Positions 35,558-43,700 of a stretch of DNA of 64,000 bases are shown here, piece after piece. The DNA lies in assembly GCA_030431335.1 (NCBI GenBank), contig JAUIJH010000005.1:1-64000 (forward strand). The letters are read 5' to 3'. The stretch is from Alphaproteobacteria bacterium (GTDB taxonomy: Bacteria > Pseudomonadota > Alphaproteobacteria > Rhizobiales > Amorphaceae). The first letter of the stretch is position 1. Every line of letters starts with the position of its first letter. The position numbers and the translations under genes were made by a program. The notes under the pieces are model-generated. The model was not told the DNA's origin and ran no database searches. It worked only from the letters and a program-made list of their open reading frames with translations.

Positions 35558-35767
35558 CTACCCGCCGGAGACCTTCACGATCACGACGACCCCGACGACC
35601 AGCGCCGACACCACGATGAAAGCCGGGCCCTTCACAAATCGCCACACCGCGCGAACGCGGCGCAGATGCGGGCTCACCACAGTTCCGCTGTTCGGCAATG
35701 AACTGGCGCCAACGGTTGCCAACCCGGGCACGTCGGAAGTCGCCATGCGCTTCGTCGATTCAGACAT
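35558..35767 (-). CDS. Small single-pass membrane protein, hypothetical
   Basis: A 69-aa predicted protein. The N-terminal 45 residues are polar (SESTKRMATSDVPGLATVG); a hydrophobic helix follows at about residues 47-68 (GPAFIVVSALVVGVVVIVKV). The ATG at 35767 is preceded by GAGGGGGAGTG, a good Shine-Dalgarno, which is the main support that it is a gene. No family is recognised. It lies alone between gloA and the HNH gene. Confidence 0.6.
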   Translation of the reverse strand: MSESTKRMATSDVPGLATVGASSLPNSGTVVSPHLRRVRAVWRFVKGPAFIVVSALVVGVVVIVKVSGG

Positions 35768-35955
35768 CACTCCCCCTCGGTTCGCAAACCTTCGGCGGAG
35801 GCCAATCCCTCGACTAACTTTTCGGGCGCGTCCGCAAGCGGACCATACCCAAACAAGCGTCAACAGCAAACCTTTATAGTTAAACTATCCCCTAAGTTCA
35901 TGGTTCGCTAACCAACGAAACGGGGTGTATCGATGCGGCGATACAACGTTGGGGT

Positions 35956-36543
35956 TCAGGGTTCGAGCTCGGTGTCCCAGTAGAGGAAATCGAGCCAACT
36001 ATCGTGCAGGTAGTTGGGTGGGAACAACCGTCCGTTGTTGTGCAGGTCTTGCACAGTGGGGCGGAAAGGATGTTGGCGCGGATACATTTCAGCCACGCGG
36101 CAGCTTTTGTTGGCCTTGCGCAGGTTGCATGGCGAGCAGGCGGTGACGACGTTTTCCCACGTGGTCAGCCCCCCGCGCGAACGCGGCACCAGGTGGTCGA
36201 ACGTAAGGTCGTGCTCGGTGCCGCAATATTGGCACTCGAACCGGTCGCGCAGGAACACGTTGAAGCGGGTGAAGGCGGGGAAGCGGGCCGGCCTGATGTA
36301 GGTCTTCAGCGAGACCACCGAAGGCAGGCGCATCCGGAAGGAGGGGCTGCGCACTTCGGTGGTGTATTCGGACACGATGTTCACCCGGTCGAGGAACACC
36401 GCCTTGATCGCGTCCTGCCATGACCATAGCGACAACGGATAGTAGCTGAGCGGCCGGTAATCAGCGTTGAGTACCAGCGTCGGATGCGCATCGGGGTGGA
36501 CCGCGATGGTCAATCGACCGTCTCCGTCTTGCCATCGAATCAC
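35956..36543 (-). CDS. HNH endonuclease family protein
   Basis: A 195-aa protein with an HNH nuclease fold. CQYCGTEHDLTFDHLVPRSR gives the first CxxC zinc pair and the DH of the active site. GGLTTWENVVTACSPCNLRK supplies the central N and the second CxxC pair. The N-terminal TLVLNADYRPLSYYPLSLWS is typical of a widespread alphaproteobacterial and cyanobacterial HNH group (often annotated only as HNH endonuclease) thought to be chromosomal rather than phage-borne. Its target is unknown. The start at 36543 is kept, but an in-frame later start cannot be excluded. Confidence 0.88.
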   Translation of the reverse strand: MIRWQDGDGRLTIAVHPDAHPTLVLNADYRPLSYYPLSLWSWQDAIKAVFLDRVNIVSEYTTEVRSPSFRMRLPSVVSLKTYIRPARFPAFTRFNVFLRDRFECQYCGTEHDLTFDHLVPRSRGGLTTWENVVTACSPCNLRKANKSCRVAEMYPRQHPFRPTVQDLHNNGRLFPPNYLHDSWLDFLYWDTELEP

Positions 36544-36613
36544 GCTCTAGAAGCCACTCACTTATGGTGCGCCAACGTGACCGATATGTGAAGCCGCCCC
36601 ACGATGCTTGACG

Positions 36614-37255
36614 TCATCGGGGGGGCAGACATCGTCTCAGATGATCGGCCGCCATCCTCAGGCCGGTTTCTTCGATGCCGTGGCCGAGGCCCGGTATCAT
36701 GTGCCATTCGACAGGGATTCCGGCGCTGGAAAGCATCTGCGCCGCGACCATCGTCATTTGCGGCGGCACCACCTCGTCGTCGGTGCCGTGCACGAGCAGC
36801 GTGGGCGAGGGCTGGAGCGCATCGCCCTCCACGGTCGCACAAAGTCCTGAATAACCGACCACGCCGGCGAGAGCGGCGGGCCTGCGGTAGGCGACGTGCA
36901 GTGCCATCATCGTGCCCTGGCTGAAGCCGACCAGCGCCATCCGGTTCGCTTCGAGGCCCAGGCGCGCCAATTCGTCGTCGAGGTAGGCATCGAGCGCGGG
37001 GGCGGCGGCCGCGACGCCGCGCTCGTATTCGCTCGGATCGCGCATGGTGAGCGGGAACCACGCGCGCCCGCCCATGGCCATCGCCTGCGGCGCGTTCGGG
37101 GACGCGAACGCGGCATAGGGCAGGATCTGCGAGAAGACGCCAGACAGGCCGATGAGATCGTTGCCGTCGGCCCCGAAGCCGTGCAGGAACACGACGAGCG
37201 CGCTGGCTGGAACGCCGCTCGCCGGCGGCACGGTGGGTCCGGTGATGCCGCTCAC
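36614..37255 (-). CDS. Alpha/beta hydrolase (phospholipase/carboxylesterase, YpfH-like)
   Basis: A 213-aa esterase. The oxyanion region is VVFLHGFGADGNDLIGL. The catalytic triad reads S112 in ALVGFSQGTMMALH, D159/D160 in LLVHGTDDEVVP and H192 in IPGLGHGIEETG. It belongs to the abhydrolase_2 family, hydrolysing esters of short or medium chains. The GTG at 37255 forms GTGA with the alkA stop. The first ~17 residues are Pro/Gly-rich and non-hydrophobic, so a cytoplasmic location is likely. Confidence 0.92.
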   Translation of the reverse strand: MSGITGPTVPPASGVPASALVVFLHGFGADGNDLIGLSGVFSQILPYAAFASPNAPQAMAMGGRAWFPLTMRDPSEYERGVAAAAPALDAYLDDELARLGLEANRMALVGFSQGTMMALHVAYRRPAALAGVVGYSGLCATVEGDALQPSPTLLVHGTDDEVVPPQMTMVAAQMLSSAGIPVEWHMIPGLGHGIEETGLRMAADHLRRCLPPR

Positions 37256-37935
37256 AGGGGCATCGCAGCGGCGGTTGGGGCACCGCGCGCAGCCGGTGGG
37301 GCGGACCGGCCGGCGCTGCGGGCGTGGACATAATAAGCGTAGAACAGGCGTGCGGCAGTGCTGCGGTAGGGCGACCAGATCGCGCCCGCAACGGCCAGCG
37401 CCTCGGCCTCGAACGGGCTGTCGAACCCCAATGCGAGCGCGGCGCCACGACGCACCGCAAGGTCGCCCACCGGCAGGATATCGGGATGGCCGGCGCAGAA
37501 CATCAGGAAGAGATCGGCCGTCCAGCGGCCGATGCCGGGGATCGCCTCGAGCCCAGCGCGGGCCGCCTCGGGCTCCGCTTCGGCGAGCGCCGTAAGGTCG
37601 AGCCCCGCCGCGACGGCCTCGGCGACGGCGCGGAACGTGCGCGCCTTCTGGCGCGACAGGCCAGCCGCGCGCAGTTCCGCCTCGCTGGCCGCGGCGATGC
37701 GCGAGGCCTCGAGCGGGGCCAGGACCTCGCCGACGCGACGCCACAGCGCGGCCGCGGATTGAATGGACAGCTGCTGTGCGACCACGATACGCAGAAGTCC
37801 GGGCAAGCCCGGCTCGATCAGGCGCAGCGGCAGCGGACCCACCGCGTCCGACGCCGCAGCGAGCCTCGGATCGCCCGCGACCAAGGCCGCATATGCTGCC
37901 TCAAGTTCCACTTCGCTGGTGATGCGAGCCGCCAT
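37252..37935 (-). CDS. alkA: DNA-3-methyladenine glycosylase II (AlkA family)
   Basis: A 227-aa base-excision repair glycosylase that removes alkylated bases. The HhH-GPD core covers about residues 40-205: IVVAQQLSIQSAAALWRRV, the hairpin IPGIGRWTADLFLMF (132-146) and the catalytic aspartate D158 in LPVGDLAVRRG. It lacks the E. coli-type N-terminal domain, so it is the short form. The ATG at 37935 fits the domain. It is coupled by GTGA to the esterase. Confidence 0.93.
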   Translation of the reverse strand: MAARITSEVELEAAYAALVAGDPRLAAASDAVGPLPLRLIEPGLPGLLRIVVAQQLSIQSAAALWRRVGEVLAPLEASRIAAASEAELRAAGLSRQKARTFRAVAEAVAAGLDLTALAEAEPEAARAGLEAIPGIGRWTADLFLMFCAGHPDILPVGDLAVRRGAALALGFDSPFEAEALAVAGAIWSPYRSTAARLFYAYYVHARSAGRSAPPAARGAPTAAAMPL

Positions 37936-38006
37936 AACGCTGATCAATGACGAAGTCGCCGTCAAAAACAAGCCCCACGCCGGCGCGAGGTTGCTAGGCT
38001 CGTTCC

Positions 38007-38849
38007 ATGCTACGCTTCGCGCCAAGCCCCAACGGACTTCTGCATCTGGGCCACGCTCTCAGCATTTTCGCCAACGAACGGATGGCGCAGGCGCTGGCCC
38101 TGCCCCTCACCGTGCGGATCGAGGATATCGACCGCTCACGTGCGCGCCCGGAATTCGAGCAGGCGATCGTCGACGATATCGCCTGGCTGGGCGTCGCCTG
38201 GGTCGGGCCGATGCGCCGGCAGGCCGATCATTTCGCCGACTACCGCGCCGCGCTCCGCGCGCTGAAGGCCAACGGGCTCGTCTACCCCTCCTTCGCGACG
38301 CGGCGCGAAATCGCCGAGGCCTGTCGCGAGCCCGGCGCGCCGCGCGATCCGGACGGGGCGCCCCTTTACGCCGGTGACGCTGCGATCCTGGGCGAGGCCG
38401 AGGCGGCGCGCCGGCGTGCCAGCGGCCAGCCGGCCGCCTGGCGGTTGCGCATGGCCGAGGCGGCCGAACGCGCCGGCCCCCTCACCATGGCGTGCGTCGA
38501 TGCCCAAGGCTGCCCCCTCGGCGCCCTCCCCGTCGACCCGCTCGCCTGGGGCGACGTGGTGCTCGCCCGCAAGGACACGCCGACCAGCTACCACCTCGCG
38601 GTGGTGATGGACGATGCGGCCCAGTCCATCACCCACGTGGTGCGCGGCGAGGATCTCCTTGCCGCGACGGCCGTCCACCGCGTGCTGCAGACACTGCTCG
38701 GCCTGCCCGCGCCGGCCTATCACCACCACCGGCTGATCCTCGGCGAGGATGGGCGCAAGCTGTCGAAGTCGAACGGGGCCAAGAGCCTCGCGGCCCTGCG
38801 CGCGGACGGGATGAGCGCGGCAGACATCCGCCGCCAGCTCGGCTATTGA
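38007..38849 (+). CDS. gluQ: Glutamyl-queuosine tRNA(Asp) synthetase
   Basis: A 280-aa paralogue of glutamyl-tRNA synthetase that attaches glutamate to queuosine in tRNA-Asp. The class I signature is FAPSPNGLLHLGHALS and the second motif is GRKLSKSNGAKS. It lacks the anticodon-binding domain, giving the short length typical of GluQ. The segment YPSFATRREIAEAC has lost three of the four zinc cysteines seen in E. coli GluQ, as in many alphaproteobacteria. It is divergent from alkA, with 71 bp between. Confidence 0.95.
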   Translation: MLRFAPSPNGLLHLGHALSIFANERMAQALALPLTVRIEDIDRSRARPEFEQAIVDDIAWLGVAWVGPMRRQADHFADYRAALRALKANGLVYPSFATRREIAEACREPGAPRDPDGAPLYAGDAAILGEAEAARRRASGQPAAWRLRMAEAAERAGPLTMACVDAQGCPLGALPVDPLAWGDVVLARKDTPTSYHLAVVMDDAAQSITHVVRGEDLLAATAVHRVLQTLLGLPAPAYHHHRLILGEDGRKLSKSNGAKSLAALRADGMSAADIRRQLGY

Positions 38850-38890
38850 AGGACGTCCGGCCTCCGTCTGGCCGCTTCAGGGGACAAAAC

Positions 38891-39922
38891 ATGCGCGCCA
38901 TCGTCATCCACGCCGCCAAGGATCTGCGCATCGAGGAGCGCGAGACGCCGCCCGTCGGCGCCGGCCAGGTGCGCATCGCGATGGCGACCGGCGGGGTCTG
39001 CGGGTCGGACCTCCACTATTATAATCATGGCGGGTTCGCGACGGTGCGCATCCGCGAGCCGATGATCCTGGGGCACGAGGTGTCCGGCGTGATCGCCGAG
39101 CTCGGCGCCGGCGTCGAGGATCTCGCGGTCGGCGATCTGGTGGCGATCTCGCCGTCGCGGCCGTGCGGGCGATGCCGCTACTGCGCCGAAGGCGCGCGCA
39201 ACCACTGCCTCAATATGCGCTTCTACGGCTCGGCCATGCCGATGCCCCACATCCAAGGCGCCTTCCGGGAGGAACTGGTGGCCGACGCCTCGCAGTGCGT
39301 GCGCGCGACGGGGTTGACGGCCGGCGAGGCGGCAATGTCCGAGCCGCTGTCGGTGTGCCTGCACGCGGTGCGACGGGCCGGCGAGATACTGGGCAAGCGG
39401 GTGCTGGTGACCGGGTGCGGGCCGATCGGGACGCTGGCGATCCTCGTCGCGCGCCGCGCGGGGGCGGCCGAGATCGTCGCCACCGACATCGCCGACAACG
39501 CCTTGCGCGTTGCCGCCGCCGTCGGGGCCGACCGCACCATCAACGTGGCGGCCGACCGTGACGCGCTCGGCGCCTACACGGCCGACAAGGGCACCTTCGA
39601 CGTGCTGTTCGAGTGCTCGGGCGCCGAAATCGCACTGACCGGCGCTATCCCCGCCATGCGCCCGCGCGGCGTGATCGTGCAGGTCGGCAACGGCGGCGAC
39701 ATGACGTTGCCCATGATGCAGATCACCGCCAAGGAGCTGGAGCTGCGCGGCTCATTCCGCTTCCACGAGGAGTTTGCCACCGCCGTTCGGCTGATGCAGT
39801 CCGGCCTCATCGACGTGAAGCCGCTGATCACCCATACGATCCCGCTGGCGGAGGCGGAGCGCGCCTTCCAAATCGCCAACGACCGCAGCGCGGCAATGAA
39901 GGCGCAGATCGCCTTCAACTGA
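38891..39922 (+). CDS. Zinc-dependent alcohol dehydrogenase (L-idonate 5-dehydrogenase-like)
   Basis: A 343-aa medium-chain dehydrogenase. Catalytic zinc ligands are in GGVCGSDLHYYNHGG and ILGHEVSGV. The structural zinc is bound by four cysteines in CGRCRYCAEGARNHC. The NAD fold has VLVTGCGPIGTLAILVARR. The pattern GSDLHYYxHGG with the RFYGSAMPMPHIQGAF segment places it with L-idonate 5-dehydrogenases and sorbitol dehydrogenases, which oxidise sugar acids or polyols. It lies 41 bp after gluQ on the same strand; no idonate pathway genes are adjacent. Confidence 0.92.
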   Translation: MRAIVIHAAKDLRIEERETPPVGAGQVRIAMATGGVCGSDLHYYNHGGFATVRIREPMILGHEVSGVIAELGAGVEDLAVGDLVAISPSRPCGRCRYCAEGARNHCLNMRFYGSAMPMPHIQGAFREELVADASQCVRATGLTAGEAAMSEPLSVCLHAVRRAGEILGKRVLVTGCGPIGTLAILVARRAGAAEIVATDIADNALRVAAAVGADRTINVAADRDALGAYTADKGTFDVLFECSGAEIALTGAIPAMRPRGVIVQVGNGGDMTLPMMQITAKELELRGSFRFHEEFATAVRLMQSGLIDVKPLITHTIPLAEAERAFQIANDRSAAMKAQIAFN

Positions 39923-39990
39923 GGCGCGGCTCTGGGGGTCTGCGCCTCGTCCCAATTGCCGACGGAGCACGTGCCCGCGGCGGAGCCCGT

Positions 39991-40362
39991 TCAGGCGCAC
40001 GAGGAAAACTGCGCGACGAGGCTGACCAATCCATCTCCGGCGACCGGCTTCACCAGCCAGCCGGTTGCACCGGCTGCTTTGGCTGCATCGCGGCTTTCCT
40101 GCTGCGATTCGGTGGTCAGCATCAGAATCGGCAGCAACCGGTAGGGCTCTATTCTGCGAGCCTCGCGGATGAGCGCGACGCCGTTGCGGCCCGGCATATG
40201 ATAATCGGCGATCATCAGCTTGAGCGGCAGCTTCCGTTTTAACACTGCGAGCGCCGCCTCGGCTGAATTGGCCGTTTCCACCGAATAACCGGCGTTGCGC
40301 AGGATGTCGGCAAGGCCCATCAGAACCGTCGGACTGTCGTCGACCAGCAAGATGGGCTGCAT
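39991..40362 (-). CDS. Single-domain response regulator (CheY-like)
   Basis: A 123-aa receiver domain with no output domain. The acidic pocket is D8 and D9 in ILLVDDSPTVLMGL, the phosphorylation site is D53 in MIADYHMPGRNGV, the switch threonine lies in LMLTTESQQ and the conserved lysine in GWLVKPVAG. The ATG at 40362 opens the domain exactly. It is the last gene of the CheA-STAS-CheY group, 90 bp after the STAS gene, and is most likely the phosphate acceptor from that CheA. Confidence 0.93.
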   Translation of the reverse strand: MQPILLVDDSPTVLMGLADILRNAGYSVETANSAEAALAVLKRKLPLKLMIADYHMPGRNGVALIREARRIEPYRLLPILMLTTESQQESRDAAKAAGATGWLVKPVAGDGLVSLVAQFSSCA

Positions 40363-40452
40363 GGTGCGTCCGCCTTCCGACGGGCTCCCTCGCGGGGAAA
40401 CCGCGTGAGCATCGCCGGGCGCGGTCGGGGCCGGATCCGCCAGCATGATGGA

Positions 40453-40731
40453 TCAGGCGGCCAGGTCTTGCCTGGTGCCCAACGACAGCGCCCGGGAGCG
40501 TTCCAGCACCGGCGCCAGCACCTCCCGCAGGAGGAGATCGCGCGGTTCTACGCTGACGATCGCAGCCGAGGCCAGCAGCACCTGGACGATGGCGGTGTGC
40601 AGGTGGGTGGCCTCGCCAAGGTCGATGAGAGAGGCGCGCCGCCCGACCAGCCACTGCCGCAGCGGTCCGGCTTCACCCAGCCCGCACGACCCCTCGCACA
40701 TGGCGGTTCCTGACATATAGCGGATCGGCAT
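40453..40731 (-). CDS. STAS-domain protein in the CheA cluster
   Basis: A 92-aa protein with a STAS-like sequence: SLIDLGEATHLHTAIVQVLL matches the beta-strand/loop/helix where anti-sigma factor antagonists carry their phosphorylatable Ser or Thr (here T46/H45 region). It starts in a TGATG overlap with the cheA stop, so it is translated with it. STAS proteins of this kind accompany CheA/CheY modules in many Hyphomicrobiales. It may sense or transmit a signal to the kinase, but a partner is not shown. Confidence 0.75.
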   Translation of the reverse strand: MPIRYMSGTAMCEGSCGLGEAGPLRQWLVGRRASLIDLGEATHLHTAIVQVLLASAAIVSVEPRDLLLREVLAPVLERSRALSLGTRQDLAA

Positions 40732-43700
40732 CAGACGAGTTCCTTCATATCGAGGACCAGGAATTGGCGCTCGCCCACGGTGGCGGTGCCGACGTATCCG
40801 CCGACGCCCGTCATCAGGCCTTCGAGCGGCTTGACGATCGTTTCCGTTTCCGTTTCCGGCCCGAAGCCATCCACCACCATGGCGACAGGTCGCTGTTCGA
40901 TGGAAACCACCACGATCGCCGCCTCCCCACCGCCACCGCCGCGGCTCCGAAGGCGCAGTCGATCAGCGAGCCGGACCACCGGGAGAAGCGTGTCGCGTAG
41001 GATCACGACCTCGCGGTTGTCGAGGCTGTGCAAGCTATGCTCGGGAACGCGGACGGTTTCGCAGACGAGGTCGGTGGGCAAGGCATAAGAGCGGTTGGCG
41101 CATTCGACGACCATCACCCGCTTCGCGGCCACGGACATAGGCAGCGACAGGCGCACGCGCGTGCCCTTGCCGCCTTCGCTCGCGACCGACATAGTGCCGC
41201 CGGCTTGCTCGATGGTCGCGCGCACCACGTCCAGTCCGACGCCGCGGCCCGACACATCCGACACGCTCTCGCAAGTTGACAGACCCGGCGCAAAGACGAG
41301 GTCGAGCGCCCGCGTCTCGTCCATCGCCGCCGCGCTTTCGGCGTCGATGAACCCGCCTGCGAGGGCTTTCGCCTTGACCCGTTCGATGTCGACGCCGCCG
41401 CCATCGTCGACGATCTCGACGATGAGCCTTTCGCCCTCGTGCATGGCGTTCAGCTTTATGGTGCCCACGGTCGGCTTGCCCGCTGCCGCGCGCAGGTGGG
41501 GCAGCTCGATGCCGTGATCGACAGCGTTGCGCAGGACGTGCATCAGAGGATCGGCCAAGACTTCGATCACCGCCTTTTCCGCTTCGGTGGCGTCACCCTC
41601 CAACACGAGGTCGACCGGCTTGCCGAGCTTGCGCGACAAATCCCGCACCAGCCGGGGCAAGGGTTGCCAGGCAAGCCGGACGGGTACCATGCGGACGGCG
41701 ACGAGGGCGTCCTGCAGCGCCCCTGTGATCTGCGCCACGGCCGCATGGTGATCGTAAAGGTCGCGGGCCAGCTTGCGCGCACCATAAAGATCGCTCGCGC
41801 GGCCCGCCAAGCGGGGCAACGTGTCATTGGCTGCCTTCAGTTCACCAAGCAGGTTGCCGATCCGGTCGATCTGGGCATGTTCGACGCGCCAGCTCTTGGC
41901 GGATTTTGGTTGGAAGCGCGGGGCAGCGCCGCCGGAAGCGGCGGACGCCAGGGCTTCGCTGGGATGATCTGGTTTGGCCGCGTGGCTCAGGCCCCGCACT
42001 GGGCTGCTCGAAGCAGGATCGCCGCCCCTGGTCGCGCTTTCGTGCAGTGCCATCGGCACTTCCGCTCCGGGGTTGTCCGCATCCGCAAAGCTGCGTCCGG
42101 CTGGCTCCTCCGATGGCGCCGACGGATATGTCGCATCGATGGGAGGGTCGGTTCGATCCGGCCCGTCGCCATCGGGCGTGGTGTCGGCGGGGGCCGCATT
42201 CTCGGCGGTCGCAGCAGCGCCACGCTCTGCCGCATCGGTTGGCGCGCGTTTAGAGGATCCATCTTGAGGCGGGGTGTCTTGAGGTGGTGGAACGTCGGAT
42301 TGCGCATCGTCGGAGATGGATCCTGCGTCTTCCTCCGCCGAAGGCGCCTCGGCGGCTTCGGCCGGGTCACCGGCGGATTCGACGGGGAGCGCATCGGCGT
42401 CCGCCCGCATTGCATCGCTGGAGGCAACGCTATCGACCGCGGCGTGCAGACCCGCTTCGTCGCTGGCCGCGTCGTCCGTGGCGCACTTCATCGCCTCGCC
42501 ATTGGCCTCGATCCGATCAGTCGCGGAGGAGGTGCCGGCGCTTTCATCGGCGTGGATTGTGGCGCCGTCGCTCGCTTCGTCGCCTTCGGCTTGTCCTCCG
42601 GGTGCACCTTCCGTCGCGTCGTGGTCGATGAGGTTGCCGTTGATCGCTTTGTCTTCGACGCGCTCGCCTCCGATTGGTTCGCTCTCGTCATCGTCGGCTT
42701 GCTCGTTTGCCACGGATTCAGGCGCAAGATCTTGGCCCTGTTCGGACAGCGCCAGCGATTCCGGTTGGTGCAGATCCGAGGAGTCAGACCCTGTGTCAGG
42801 CGACGGCGCGGGCGGGGCAACCTCGGTTTCGGCTTCGCGTTCGGTGTCTGCGAGAGCAACCTCGTCTGCAATAGCGGCCGGTGCCGGGTCCGCCTCTGAG
42901 GTCGGCGACAAGTCCTCGGCCGGTGCCGCTGCACCGTCGACCGTCAAGACGGTGCTTGCTGATTGCACGTGCTCGCCAGACTGCTCCGGGCCGGTCTGAG
43001 CCACTGCGACGTCGTCGGTTTGTGCCGGTTTGGTTTCAAGCGCACCCGCCACGCTGGTGACCGGTGGCTCCACGCCGTCGGTTTGCTTCGGCGCGGCGAT
43101 TTCGCAGGCCGCATCGTCGGTTGATTCCGTCGCGCTATCGAGCGGGGTTGGCTCCGGGGCGAGGCCGGCGTCCGCGTTGGTCGGCCCGGCGGAGTCGGTT
43201 GCCTCGTGTTTCTCGGTGGGACCGTCGGAGGTTTCGGCAACCGAGTCCGTCTCGCCGGTATCGGTTAGGCCGGCGCTTTGTGCCGGTTCGGAGTCACCGG
43301 GGTCCTGACGCATATCGCGAGAGGGGTCGGACGCATCGTCGATCCGCTCCACTTCGGCGACGCCAGCGTCGGCAGGTGCCGCATGGGCGGGCGCGGATGC
43401 GCCGTCGGCGAGCTCCACACTGTCCAAAGAGCCTCGACCGTTTTCAGTTGGTGCGGCGCCGACCTCGCCCGGGGGCGCCTCGGCCTCGGTCTCGACGCTC
43501 TCGGCCGGTTCCGTTGCGGAAACCGGCGAGGCCGCATCTTGGGACGCCGTCGAGGTCGTGTCCGTTTCAGTTGGTTCAGGCGTGTTTGCCTCATCCTGCC
43601 CGTCGGTGGGCGAAGCATCCTCCACCGGCGCGGGTGCCGGCGCTGCGTCGCTGTTCGGCGCGGACAGTTCGGCGCTGCCCGTGGCAGGGGGTTGATCGCT